From positions 2,880 to 18,691 of the forward strand of contig QAXH01005912.1 of assembly GCA_004335635.1 (NCBI GenBank): a stretch of DNA of 15,812 nt. Direction: 5' to 3'. Below are positions 1 through 10,662 of the stretch, one piece after another. A program made the position numbers and the translations under genes. Each line of letters starts with the position of its first letter. Position 1 is the stretch's first letter. Below the pieces are notes generated by a model that had not been told where the DNA came from, ran no database searches, and saw only the letters and a list, made by a program, of their open reading frames with translations. The stretch comes from Chloromonas sp. AAM2 (taxonomy: Eukaryota; Chlorophyta; Chlorophyceae; Chlamydomonadales; Chlamydomonadaceae).

Positions 1-6
1 GTGTAA

Positions 7-8
<2 letters not shown>

Positions 9-71
<63 letters not shown>

Positions 72-92
72 CATATATATATATATATATAT
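9..92. repeat. Compound microsatellite (AC)n then (AT)n
   Basis: An uninterrupted AC dinucleotide run occupies 9-65 and passes into an AT-dominated run to 92. It is a simple repeat with no coding content. It lies at the very start of the window, so its true left edge may be outside. Confidence 0.97.
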
Positions 93-1025
93 CCAGCTGG
101 TCGTTGACGTCATCTGCCTCAGACGCTTGAAATGGAAAGTAACTACTGCGCATACGAGTAAAACAAGTTTGCCGGCTCTGGGACAATTCCTGTGTCTCAC
201 AAGGTTCCAGTGGTACTCACATGAAGTGGCCCAGAACTGGCAAACTTTTTCTTTTGCATTTCACGGTGCTGCTACCAGACTGCAGACGGCCGACACGCTA
301 TGCAGACTGAAGGCCATGTCACCACAGCTACTCCAGCAACAGGTATGAAGCACGGAAGGTGACGTGCACCATGCCTGAGGTGCAGGCCCTTCACAAATGG
401 TTTTTTCTGATTACTAATGGAATCTTGCAATGCCTGGCAAGGTTCCTGTCAAGGTTCACGAACGTCAACCAGTAATGGATGATGGAATCTAATCTGGCCG
501 GATAAAGGGACCGTCACTGTACTTGGTACTGTGATGCTGGAGTACTCCTCAGATTGTGGCCATGGCGCCATGGAAATCCATGCCGCCTGCTCTTCTTGGT
601 CGATGCCTGCGCCCATCAGACTGAAGCACATTGGCTGCTCAGTCCGGTACCGTCTTCTTTAGGGCGATGGTGATATCTGCTAGCTCACCAGACGTTGAAA
701 TAGATGCCAACACCGTAACACCAGCCTCTGCGATTAATTATAGAAGAGGCTGGGCGCATGCGATTGAAGCGGGAACTACAAGGCACTCTTAAAGGTAGGC
801 CGAGGTCTGGGCAACGCTAATGGCGCATTGTGTGCTGGGTTTGATCGTGTAAGCTGTAACTTAAAACGGCTCCAAACCGTTATTGCCCGTGCTGTGCTGC
901 GCAAACTGTGGCACAGACAATGATGTGATTTATTTCACCTCTACTCTCGGCAATTGCCTTGCGGCTTAACCTTCTTGTGAAGCAACTTTTGACGCCTGAG
1001 TGGAAGGGCTCTGACTGCTACTGAG
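93..1025. other. Upstream stretch without a supported gene
   Basis: No exon with convincing codon use was found on either strand. The stretch contains a foldback hairpin (160-252) and two TGTAA words 7 bp apart (848-852 and 855-859). These match the chlorophyte poly(A) signal and could mark the 3' end of a gene that I cannot see, or be chance. The promoter and 5' UTR of the NTF2-like gene should lie in the right part, but no clear TATA box was recognised. Confidence 0.5.
160..252. repeat. Foldback (inverted-repeat) element, copy 1
   Basis: The left arm (160-191) and the reverse complement of the right arm (221-252) match at about 25 of 32 positions, separated by a 29-nt loop. The arm core reads AAGTTTGCC-rGy-TCTGGG. 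The same arm sequence recurs at 13674-13710 and 14186-14298, so this is a dispersed family and not an isolated hairpin. No coding capacity and no clear target-site duplication were seen. A MITE-like foldback is most likely; a small-RNA precursor hairpin is the alternative. Confidence 0.7.
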
Positions 1026-3920
1026 ATGAAGATCATCTCCCCTGCATCGCCGGGTCTGACATGCGTGCGCTACAATGGCGCAATCGAAATGCCGTTGCTG
1101 CCAGTGGTGCACACCAGGCCGCTTTTGCCCGCCCCGAGCAGCAGCAGCAGCAGCAGGAGCTGGCGCTGCAGTGCATCAAGAGCGGACGTACAGGACCGCA
1201 TCGCGACAGCCACAATTGATGACTTGGACAGGTTAGAATCGGCTGGACATCGTGGGATGCATCGCGGGGTGAATCTGCAATGTATGGCCTTCACTCGCAT
1301 TTAACACCATGGCTGCATTCTAATGCAGGCGCTTTTGTGACGATTTTGAGTGTACCTCGAGCCCCGCAGTCGAGCAATTCGTGCGAAGCTTCGCCAGGGA
1401 CACCATGCGCTTGCGCTGGGGACAATCATTGTTTCAACCAGATGTCAAATACTCGGTGGGTCTGATTGGTTGACGGCTGACGTGGCTGGCCTCGCGCCTG
1501 GCACCAAGCATGCCTGTTAGTGTATACGGGCTGAGGCCCAGGCGATCACACATTCATTGTAATTGTGATTGTAATTGTGGGTGGCACGATGTTTATGGTA
1601 GGGACAATTGTCATGCCATGCCAAGATGGGGGCAACTGCAGTCCTCCCACGCCCCGCCAGACTTGGTTTCAACACCACTAGTTAGACACGTCAGAGGACC
1701 AGGCGGGTGTCAAGTTGCAACACATGTGACACGTGAGCCGTGTTTGACCTTAGGACTAGGCGAGGTCTTCTTCCAATCATCTCGCAGCCTTGGATATAAA
1801 CGCAAAGTGTTGAGCACAAGCTGTCAAAGGCTGATATGTATTGATCTGCCCATGCAGGACGGGTTCCGAAGCTTCCAGGGAAACACCAAGTATGCTAGCC
1901 AGAGTTGGCTAGCAGACAACATCCAAAAACCCTCAGTGGTGGGTATATGTGCATGCATCACACGCCTGGTATAGGCCCAGCTCAAGTGGGCCCCTTTACA
2001 TGTTCATCACCCGTTGCTTAGACCGGACAGCACATGAAACCGTTCTGGTGGTCAAACTGTGGCCCATGTGTACATGCACTTGCCGTACACAACAGCATGG
2101 GCATCAACAACATGTGCACTCATGGAAAGCCCATGCAGCAAACAGAGCAATCTTGACAGCATGTGCTGATGGTTGATCTTTGCTGACAGCCACCTTGCCT
2201 ACAGTGATCACGTTATTTGCCACAATCGCGTATGGCACCAGACAACGGAGCAACACTGCAACGATTGGCTGTTCATATGTTTGTTCCTTGGTTGTAGCTG
2301 ACATGCTCCAGCAGTGCATGTTGAAGCTGGTTGTTGCTACTGCTGTTCCCAAACACCGCTGCCTCTGTCCTGCTGCACTGGGCCTGCTCGTGTTTGCGTC
2401 CAACTGTCTGCCATGTGCCCACGCTCTCCTCTTCAGACCATCGGTAAGATGAAGATGTTGGACAAGGACACCGCCCAGATCAACTGGAGCGTGGAGGGCA
2501 GCATGTTCGGGGCACAGGTGGACGTTCCCTTCACGACTGTCATTAAGCTCAACCTGCTGACAGGACGAATCATCGAGCACAAGTAGGTGGCAGGGCTAAA
2601 CCAGGTCGCTTACAGGATGGAGAAGGGGGTGGTAGGATTGCGACAGAAAAGGATGCTTGTGGGGATGGAATCCACGATGGATGTGGACCTTGCATCTCAC
2701 TTGGCAATCAGGCTTGTGGCTGGACAATGCTAAGATGGCATGAATGCACATCGAGATGCTGTAGACAACATGGATTGAGCAATGGCATGTCGGTCACACT
2801 GGCTTGCATCAGATTGATGTAGTTCAAATGATGGGCTGCAGTCCCATAAAGCCCTGCAAGCTGTAGCAGACCCACAGGCATGGTGATTCTAATCGTGCAA
2901 TCTTGGCTCTTCCCACTCGGCATGCAGGGAGACGTGGGACTTGTCCAAAGTGCCCCAGCCCGCCGCCACCCTCGCCAGCCTCGGCCGCACGTTCTGGTCG
3001 CTGCGCGCATCCAGCGCTGACGCTAGCGCAGGGGTGGGCAAGAAGGTCAACGACGTGCTGGGCAGCATGGACGACAGCCAGTCGGGGGCAGAAATCTACA
3101 AGGACCCAACAGACCCAACACGGGTGAGACATCGGGAGGTTCAGGGGTGTGCACACGCATGGCACGGTGTGGGTGAGGAACGTCAGAATTTTGGTGGAGG
3201 GATGGTCAAATCAACCCTCAAGGATGAGACATGGGCAGGTCGAGGGGTGTGCACATGCATGGCATGGTGTGGATTGCAGACAACGGTGAGACGAGGATCG
3301 TGGTTACACGCACGCCATTCTTCACACATTTGCATTGATGGCCGTGAGTCATGAGCGTCTGACTGTGTACTGAGGGACGTCACGTTTGGAAGCCCAAGTG
3401 GAGCGTCGGGCCACGAGGGACGGATGAGTGTGTGCACTGTTCAGTGGCCCTGGCTGAAGGATTGGGGGGCTAGCTTGACTACACGGGAGGTCAGGGGATG
3501 CACGCAGTCATTGTGAGCCTTTGCAGGTGCAGGTCAAGGTTGCCAAACGGGGTCAAAGTATCACAGCTGCACCACCTGCCTGGCAGCACTGATGAGGTTC
3601 TGTCGGCTCTGCATTTATACGCAGTGTCCATCAAGGGTGCTGTCCTGGGTTGTGCACACATTGACTGCGGTTCTTCTATTACATGCCAGTTTGCCCCCTG
3701 CAGGATGAGATAGGGTTGTACGGTAATCACGCCTACACCATGGACGCCGCAAGTGCGCACGCTGTGCTGGCAACACTGATTGTCCTGCGTTGCTTGCTTA
3801 TTGCAGTTCTTCCAAGGAAACGACAACAACCAGTGGAACGACTACGTGTCCTTTGCGTTCCTGGCGGCGCTGCTCTATCTGGCAACCAAGGCCTTTGCAG
3901 AGATTGAAAAGCTCAACTGA
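1026..3920 (+). CDS. Plastid-targeted NTF2-like (DUF2358-type) protein, six exons
   Basis: The coding model is exons 1026-1251, 1370-1455, 1858-1938, 2437-2582, 2928-3123 and 3807-3920, giving 282 residues with all phases consistent. Residues 1-52 are Ser/Arg-rich and poor in acidic residues, like a chloroplast transit peptide, with possible cleavage near CSA-SRA. The NTF2-like core follows: a helix ending at FQPDVKYS, then DGFRSFQGNTKY (105-116), INWSVEG (147-153) and a TTVIKLNLLTGRIIEHKETW block (164-183), the hallmark that suggests DUF2358. A linker rich in Ala/Ser and DPTDP leads to one hydrophobic helix (about 258-276) and the end KLN. That predicts a thylakoid or envelope protein with a C-terminal anchor; its biochemical role is unknown. 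The first intron is the least certain: donor 1232 with acceptor 1328 is also in phase. ATG 1089 is an alternative start. Exons 4-6 are firm, exon 3 is likely, and exons 1-2 are inferred. Confidence 0.72.
1556..1579 (+). repeat. Hexamer tandem repeat ATTGTR x4
   Basis: Four head-to-tail hexamers alternate ATTGTA and ATTGTG, so the array is two perfect 12-bp units. It lies in the second intron of the NTF2-like gene and creates internal TGTAA words that are unlikely to act as poly(A) signals in this position. Confidence 0.9.
3124..3272 (+). repeat. Intronic direct repeat of about 50 bp, 100-bp spacing
   Basis: The first roughly 49 bases of the fifth intron, beginning at the splice donor GTGAGACAT (3124), recur from 3224 as ATGAGACAT followed by a closely matching GGGGTGTGCACAyGCATGGC block. 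The offset is exactly 100 bases. A weaker third copy of the middle part (CGGGAGGT, CAGGGG, GCACGCA) lies near 3485-3512. The second copy has lost the GT of the donor. Confidence 0.8.
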
Positions 3921-4070
3921 AGCAGTGCGTCCATGCTCAGTTGAAGCAGAGGGTGTCAAGTTCAGCTAAGTTCAGTCAGTGGATGGAAGGATCAGCTAAA
4001 GCAGCCAATAAGCCGGATGGGCACACTATTGACAGCTCTCTGCGGGCTCAACAGCATATCAGAACTTTGG

Positions 4071-4075
4071 TGTAA
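4071..4075 (+). terminator. TGTAA poly(A) signal of the NTF2-like gene
   Basis: TGTAA, the usual chlorophyte polyadenylation word, occurs about 150 bases after the TGA stop at 3918-3920. A second TGTAA at 4214-4218 is an alternative. No transcript end was available to choose between them. Confidence 0.5.
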
Positions 4076-4217
4076 CAGCCTGCAAGTCATCAGGCTGGCG
4101 CACATTGCTGGGCGATGGCAGGAATGGGTTTGGGGACAAGCTCTACAGGTCCTGAAGAGCAAGACGCCGCTCCGCTTTGGCCGGCTGAGCAGTCCTCCCC
4201 GGATTGAAGGCCATGTA

Positions 4218-4241
4218 AACAACAACAACAACAACAACAAA
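4218..4241 (+). repeat. (AAC)8 microsatellite
   Basis: Eight uninterrupted AAC units follow directly on a TGTAA word. The tract is outside any supported coding frame. Confidence 0.95.
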
Positions 4242-5193
4242 GGTGTAGCTGGCCTCTTTGCACAAACAGCCTGCTGGAGCTACCCTTAGCAGCAGTGATG
4301 TTACGTTACTGTTATGTCTGTTGGGATTCAGTCCAAGCCTGTGAATCTAGAGCATATGGCATGAGGACGTGCTATGTCAGTGTGGTGGTTCTAGGTTCCT
4401 TGACTTGGTACGGGGCCAACAGAAAGCGCCGAGGAGTGGAGTGTGGTTGGAAACGTGAGGCGTTTTGGTATCTAGAGATGAGAAAGGCCCAGCTGTACCA
4501 GGACCATTTTGAGTTCATACACACGCATGCCATGGCTTAAGGCAGGAATTAAGAGCCGGTGATCTCATCAAGCAGTGCTCGAGGTAGAGCATGCATGGTG
4601 GATGCGAAAGGGAGAGCAAGTGCCTGATACACAGGAGTCCAACCGCACACGAGTTTTGTGGATTTTGGTGCCAGTGTGCCAGTGTAGCAGTGTTTTCTGC
4701 CCTGTGAACCGCACGGTTACAGTATGGCGGTCTCAGCAGTGTTTTCGACCGACGGACTTCTCCCGGTGATTACACTGACAGGTAGTTCTGGTGGACTTGA
4801 GTGAGCGAGGCAGTCATTGGGATTTTCAAATCTTGAATAGCTTTTTTGGCAGTGTATTTGATTATTACGACGGTGCGCTGCTCAGCATCACAAAAGCAGC
4901 TGTCCAGATTGGGGGGCAGACATTATGTAGTCCAAGGGCAGCTGCAACTGGGTCTGGCTTTGCCTGCGGCCTGAATGATAAAAATCAAGCCAGCTTAGTC
5001 TGCGATGATCGTGATAAGAATGGCTTGGGTTGAACAGTTGGTCGTTGGGAACTCGCTCGACTGTTTCCACAATGTCGTTTTCTCTAGCCAGACGCAATTG
5101 ACTCTTGCTATGCCTGATGATGAGAGGAGGCGGATTATGCAATTGTTCGTGTTGACAAAGCCAGCTTTTCCATGTTGGGCTGTGTCAGAGGAA

Positions 5194-5252
<59 letters not shown>

Positions 5253-5981
5253 AGTTTCGGTTGTAGTTCCGATACAGCTCATGCCATACTGAGAAGATTA
5301 CAGGGGCGTATCCTGAGTGCATGGTTGTTGTCGTGGGTTGACTGCGATTGTGAGGCATGTCAAACCTGGTATGACCTTCAGTGCGCGCATTGACTTTGTT
5401 ACATCCAGGCGTGTTGACGTTGCTGTAAACATGGACGAGGTGTGAGTTTTGATTGACCGGCTGGTGGCATTACCAATCATTAAATGGGCACAGAGGTTGG
5501 TTAGCAAAAGGTACAGCCACACAGACATCACTTGCCCATGCAAGCAAGTCTGATACTTGGTGTATAGCAAGGCGACAAAGTAGTAGTATAGCATCGTAGT
5601 AAATTACAGGATTCAGGAGCCCTTGGTGTTGTAACACCTGGTTGTCCGTTCGCGTACTGACTCGTACACAGGTGCGACACGCAAGAGGAGTGGAACTAGG
5701 AGAATCCAGGAGGAAGGACACTAGAATGAGGGCCAACTGGTCAGGTAGATCAACCGAAACGACAGTCCGCTTTTCCAAAGTACGACAGTTGCCACACCGT
5801 GATGTGACTGCGCAATGGCAGCAGACAGCAAGCGTGTAATACTCTGGTTTCCAGCGCACTTCATCTTGGACGGTGCTGTGCTGACAACAACCCGGCAAGG
5901 AACCGCGCCGGGTTTGGCCGAAAGTCCGCTGTCGCATCTCGACAGCTTCTTGGATTATTGATTGGATTGAATGATGATTAG
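4242..5981. other. Intergenic stretch with no supported gene
   Basis: Open frames of 60-155 codons occur on both strands, but none shows recognisable motifs, a consistent codon bias or matching splice junctions. They are treated as chance openings. The right edge may hold a non-coding first exon of the next gene: a strong donor AG|GTAAGT sits at 5980-5987. The only other structure is the TA microsatellite at 5196-5250. Confidence 0.5.
5196..5250. repeat. Perfect (AT)n microsatellite, 55 bp
   Basis: An uninterrupted alternating A/T run of 55 bases, self-complementary and therefore able to extrude as a hairpin or cruciform. Frames across it give meaningless Ile-Tyr repeats on both strands. Confidence 0.97.
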
Positions 5982-6303
5982 GTAAGTAAGAGCACGGTTA
6001 TTTGTAGCTTTTTTGATATTGAGCTTTTGCACCTGGTGCAGATTATATCCGGCTCTGCCTGGCATGCATTTGGCATGCATTTAGCAGGTTCAGCTCCACT
6101 TCACCATGTAATTGTGCTTTTGTACCCAGTCGGCCTACCCTCTGCTGTCATGACTGCTCATTGTCAGTGGAAACCGTTACTTTGGCTGCATCCATGCACA
6201 GCCAGCAAGCCATGCACCAGGAAGAAACGATGCGCATGGGATTTCATGATTACCCGCGCTTCTTCGCCCTGCCCCTGGAGCACATTGCTTGTTTTGCTTG
6301 CAG
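5982..6303 (+). other. Candidate 5' intron of the low-complexity gene
   Basis: A perfect donor GTAAGT follows AG at 5980-5981. A pyrimidine-rich acceptor (TTGTTTTGCTTGCAG) ends at 6303, 322 bases downstream. If used, the first in-frame ATG of the long reading frame is at 6306. This competes with reading 6246-6303 as the coding sequence of a signal peptide. Confidence 0.4.
6060..6081 (+). repeat. 11-bp tandem repeat TGGCATGCATT x2
   Basis: Two perfect head-to-tail copies. Each contains the palindrome ATGCAT or GCATGC. They lie upstream of the preferred start of the low-complexity protein gene. Confidence 0.85.
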
Positions 6304-9300
6304 GCATGACAACAGTGCAGGCCATTCCTGTCGCGGAGGCCTGGCATCTTAGCAGCAGTGGTAGCAGCGGCTGCTTCAGCAGCACCAGCAATGGCAGCGC
6401 TAGCGCCAGCAGCCGAGGAAGTATCTCAGATGGCCCCAGCATCAACTCCACTGGCACGGCTATTCTCAGCATCAACGGGGGTACTGCCACGCAGCTCCAG
6501 GCTTCCAAACCGAGTTCCGGGTGTTCTAAGTATGGCATCAAGCACGACTTGCCCGAGGCACCGAGCAACCAACCACGCGCATCCTTCCGAGGCCGCGTCA
6601 CTCGCAACTGGCAGCACGCAGCCCAGCTGCGACTAGGCACGCCGAACTGTGCCCGAGCACAGACAACCAGCAAAGGAGCCCTGCAAGGTGATGAACGGGT
6701 CCAAACGCCGACGTCCAGCTGCTCGGAGCTTTGCGCAGGGGCAGGACCGGTTGCAGCTGGCAGTCCAGTGGTATCAGAGCTGCCTGGTAGCTGCAACGTT
6801 GTGGTGCTTTCTGCTTCTCTGCTGCCGCCACTGCTGACCCCTGGCGCCTTATCGCCTGGCAGTCCCCAACCAGGCACCAGGCCTGTGCGGGGTGCGTCGC
6901 CAGCATGCAGGGATGCGGACATCACGGCACCTGGGCCGCCCTCAGCAGGCCCTATTCTGCTGCTACCACCCCAGGAACTCACTCCCGAGCCCGCCAGTAG
7001 CGCCCAACGTGATTTCCAAGGTGGACTCTGCGTCCAAAGAAGCTCTCAGGCTGACTGGTATGGCATCCAAGGCAAAGGTAGCCCGCCATTAAATGGTTCA
7101 CGGACACCCAATGAGCTGAGCACAAGCAGAGGGCGGAGTCAACGAGGTGCGCTTCCCACGCCTTCCCCTCAGCAATCCACATTCGGCACTTCCACCTCAC
7201 GCCCCACCACCTCCCACGTGGTCCTGGAGTACCGAGGTCCAATAACTGCCTCCACACTGTCCCAGTCTAGTCGGTTCAGCCGTATGCTCAGCAGCAGCAG
7301 CTTGGCTGACCAGCTAGGGCCGCCTGCCAGACGCTCCACAGGCCACATCCCACCGGGCCAACCAGGCAGCCTTTGCTGGCTGGAACCACACCCCAGCACA
7401 CCCAAGCCAACGCCTCCTCCACCCTTACCTTTGCTATCAGATCATGCACACGCAACTGCTCAGTTTTGGCCGCCCATGACACCATCCAGGCCGCGCCAGG
7501 TGCTCCTGGGCGTGCATGTGACCCATGTGGGTGAGGTGCCATGTGCTTTGCACACGGCTGCACCTGGCATACCGGCTGTGATGGCCACAGGCGCACGTGC
7601 TGCAGCAGCTGCAGCGGCCAGCAGCGCAGGTGAGTCAACCAGCCAGCTGCTGCTGACCAGCCCTCGCAGCACACTGCCCAACTCCCGCCCGGTCGGCATC
7701 TTTGGCATGATTCCCGCTCACCTTCCGACCACTCCGCACGCACCACCTATTGCCAGCAGCCGCGAAGCACTTTACCAGGGCGTGGCAACGACTTTGTACC
7801 AAACAGCAAGCTCAGACGAGTCAGGAAGAGGCGCGCACTGTAGCGCAGGCTGTGAGCCTACCTACCATGCAAGCGGTCAGGGCAGCGGGGGTGCTGGTGC
7901 CATCTGCAATGACCATGCAGAGGTACAGCAGATGGGCCACGCAGGGTGTGGGCAAGAGCAGGAGTTAGCAAGTTACCAGGGATCCCCAGACGTGCAACCA
8001 AGGTGCTCATTGCAGCACACTTCGGTAGGCATGGGACAGCCTGGTCTGTGTTTGCCAGACGGTGACGGTGACGTGCCAGCAGTGGCTTCGCAGCAAGCAA
8101 GAGGTAGCAAGGACACTCCGCCCGATGCCAGGCAGATGGCGGATGGTGGGCCGCTAAGGGCCAGGCAGGCTTTGGCATTGGCAGGCGGGGTGCATGGCAG
8201 GCGCACGCGTGCGTTTTTGCATGGCAGCGTGCAGCTGCTGGAAGCGTCGCAACAGTGGCGCAGGCCTGTGCTGATGGATATTGCCACCGGTGCTGTTGTC
8301 AGGTGGGTTGGGGTAGAGTGGCTGGGATCTGACGACTGGCTTGTGGCTAAAGGCTGAGCTGGTTTGAGTAGTCCAACCTGTGTACTTAGTGTGGGGTATG
8401 GGCACCTGCAGAGTTTCTAGCATCATTTCCCTGGAAGGACATATCAAAATCATCAACTCAACAAGCACGTGTGAGAGGGAAAAGGCTGACCTAGTGGATG
8501 GTGGCTAAGCTCTTTCATGTCTGGCTGATGAGCTTTGCCGGGAAATTGGTGGCTGCCTGCATGGGCAACGTAGGATATGGCCATGTACTTACGGTAACAT
8601 ACAGGTTGGGCCATGTGCAGTTACATCCCCGTAATGCGATGATTTCGCAACATCTCACAACCTCTCCGGCCTTGCTGCATTGCACTGGCATACTCAGGAA
8701 GCGCCATGACATGTGGCAGCTGTTGCACCAGCTGGATGACGAGCCCTGTGTGGGCTGGTGGGCAGCCTCTGCGGTCACACTTGCAACCACACCCACACCA
8801 ACTTCAACACCCAGTTCCACAAAGAGCGTGACACAAGCCGCCCATAGGGAGCATGCACTGACCATGGCGCACCATAGCTGCAGTGCGGGCGTTGTTGTGT
8901 CAAGTGGTGCGGGTGGGACTGGCGGGGCTAGCGGGGCAGTCAGGGTGGCCGGGAGAGGAGGGTTGAGCAGCCGAGTAGCCTCACAAGCCACTCCCCCTGA
9001 GCAGGCTGTGACCATCAAGCAACGCGTAACAGGCAGTATGGCCGTGCAGCCAAGGTTTGGCAGGCAGGTTGACCCTGTGTATGCAGCAGATGCACACAGG
9101 GTGCCGGCAAGGGCCACGGGACGGCGGCCGCTGAGAGCGAACAGCAGCAGCGGGGTCAGCTCAAGCGAGGAAGAGGACAGTGACGGTTGTGAGGAGGGCA
9201 GCAGTGAAGAGGAGGAGGGCAGTGGTAGGTCAGATAAAGAAGGCTGGTCATCAGAAACCACATCTGAGGAAGAGGATGATCAAAGCGAGGAGGAAGAGGA

Positions 9301-10006
9301 GGAGGAAGAAGAAGACGAGGAGGGGTCAGGACAAGATGAAGACGGACAAGCGACGGTGTGGAGGCATGGGAGCCAGGTGCAGAACGGTGCAGGGAGTCTG
9401 CTTGGCAAGCTCGCAGGAAGCCAGATGCAAGCGGTCCCCACATTGGCCACGCAGAAAGCGTGTGCAGCAGTCCCAGGCATAACGCTAGGTGCGGATTTAC
9501 AGCGTGGTGCGGCCGTGATGGCGGTAGCAGGGACCGCGGGTGTGGGTGGTCGGGGCGGTGGCGGGAGTGCGGGTGCACTGCGCGGTAGCGGGGCTGGTGC
9601 GCCCAGTGCTGCTGGCGGGGCAAGAGGCAGCAGCAGCACAGGTGCCAGCATTGCCGGCATGGCAGGCGGCGCCAAGGGCAGCAGTAGCAGCAGCAACAGC
9701 AGCAACAGTGGCATGCCGGCACCGCTCTCTTTAACACCACCAGCCACCTTTCAACCACGTTCCCCTTTTGCACGCATGCCGTCTGAGAAGGGCAAGAGTG
9801 TGTTGGTGGTGGGGCAGTCAAGGCCCATCATGACATGCGCAGGCGGGCCTGCCGTTCCTCAGGCAGCTGTCCTGTCGCCCAGAACCAGTCACGTGTCCAC
9901 TGTGCTCAAAAGTGTACCTGTGGGTGCCACTCCAAGTATCTCTCCAACAGGAGCAAGGCTGAGCAGTGCACGTGCATCCCAGCCTGGCAGATACCACGTT
10001 CAGTAA
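6246..10006 (+). CDS. Large low-complexity Ser/Gly/Pro/Ala-rich protein with acidic tract
   Basis: Two long open exons, 6246-8302 and 8698-10006 (TAA), join in phase (AG|G, Arg) to give about 1,121 residues. Within these exons the frame uses G/C-ending codons, unlike the overlapping frames on either strand. From the N-terminus: a possible signal peptide (n-region with MITR, hydrophobic STLLVLLAG, VQA-IP cleavage), Ser runs (about 35-80), Pro-rich stretches (PKPTPPPPLPLL near 385), an Ala run near 455, and a denser mixed-composition segment (about 640-710) crossing the splice junction (RRPVLMDIATGAVV, then RKRHDMWQLLHQLDDE). Next come a Ser/Glu tract (about 835-905) with many casein-kinase-2-like S-x-x-E/D sites, a Gly/Ala/Ser region and a basic Ser-rich tail. 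I recognise no family. The acidic Ser blocks recall nuclear scaffold proteins and conflict with secretion, so the intron reading of the N-terminus (start 6306) is equally open. Confidence 0.6.
8303..8697 (+). other. Intron of the low-complexity gene, two in-phase acceptors
   Basis: The donor is GTGGGT at 8303. The acceptor ACTCAG ends at 8697. A second acceptor, ACATACAG, ends at 8604 and has the same phase, adding 31 residues without a stop. The sequence alone does not settle which is used; the distal one gives the denser, more protein-like junction (VVRKRHDMW). Confidence 0.6.
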
Positions 10007-10034
10007 CCGACTCAGTGTCACATGTACTTCTGAG

Positions 10035-10070
10035 TAGTCTAAGGCTCGGTAGACTAAGTCCCTAACCCTA
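10035..10070 (+). repeat. Hairpin followed by a telomere-like word
   Basis: TAGTCTA (10035-10041) and TAGACTA (10050-10056) form a perfect 7-bp stem with an 8-nt loop, 29 bases after the stop codon. CCCTAACCCTA follows at 10060-10070. The loop word GCTCGGTAG recurs at 10102-10110. The hairpin may belong to the 3' UTR; no function can be read from it. Confidence 0.5.
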
Positions 10071-10410
10071 CTAGTCTTGCCTGCAAGAGCCCTTTTTCCA
10101 CGCTCGGTAGCATAGAGACACGGTGTCATGCGCACCCTGGGAAGTCCTGTCTGTAGTGCGTGGCTTCAGCATCCCAACAAGACTTCTACATCCCACGCAG
10201 CTGCTGCTAAGAGCTCTTAGCTACCTATATCGTGAGATGTCCACACTGCACCGTTTGCCGAAGGTTGGCCCAGTGTGATGCTGAACTGCGACCTATCAAC
10301 TGCCAGGTTGTTGATCACGGGCCACATGCAAATGGTTAACGGTTTTCTCTGTTGGGTTTGTGTCTGAGTAGGCAGGCATAGATGTGTGGTTGTTCAAGCA
10401 TATGCACGAT

Positions 10411-10480
10411 TTCAGCCTTACAACCGTTTTTGCTCCGTTTCCTCAGTTCAGCCTTACAACAGTAGCTCCCGTTTCCTCAC
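10411..10480 (+). repeat. Tandem duplication, 36 + 34 bp
   Basis: Two adjacent units both start with TTCAGCCTTACAAC and end with CCGTTTCCTCA. They differ in the middle and by 2 bp in length. No coding role was recognised. Confidence 0.85.
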
Positions 10481-10662
10481 TTGCAACTCTCGGGAAATGG
10501 TGCACAGAGGTTTCGAGTACCTCCGGACTTCAGAGAACAAGGGGCCTCTGATCCGTGCAACCCGCAGGCCTTTAGGCTTTTACAATTCGTTCCGTTCGAT
10601 CTAAATACCCACGCTACATTTTGTGAAGCAAGTGAAAGAATGGGTAGCCCAGGCATAACCCA

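Noticed and set aside
1510..1974. A single 154-codon plus-strand gene
   Set aside because: Only its last part (1858-1938) resembles a protein, and that part is preceded by a CATGCAG acceptor and followed by a GTGGGT donor. It is better read as exon 3 of the NTF2-like gene.
4791..5033. Open frame with fairly protein-like composition (FGSVFDYYDG, DDRDKNGLG)
   Set aside because: No ATG near the start, no matching splice sites and no recognised motif; the length is within chance for this base composition.
5172..5393. Open frames with long Ile-Tyr repeats on both strands
   Set aside because: They are translations of the AT microsatellite at 5196-5250 and have no independent coding evidence.
6164..6982. 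Long minus-strand frame (272 codons) opposite the low-complexity gene
   Set aside because: It mirrors the AGC/GCA codon structure of the plus-strand exon, has no motif, and the plus-strand frame is far longer with better codon use and a phase-matched splice.
9156..9821. Minus-strand frames rich in Leu, Ser and Pro opposite the acidic tract
   Set aside because: They are reverse complements of GAG/GAA and GGC/AGC repeats in the plus-strand exon and give only low-complexity protein.
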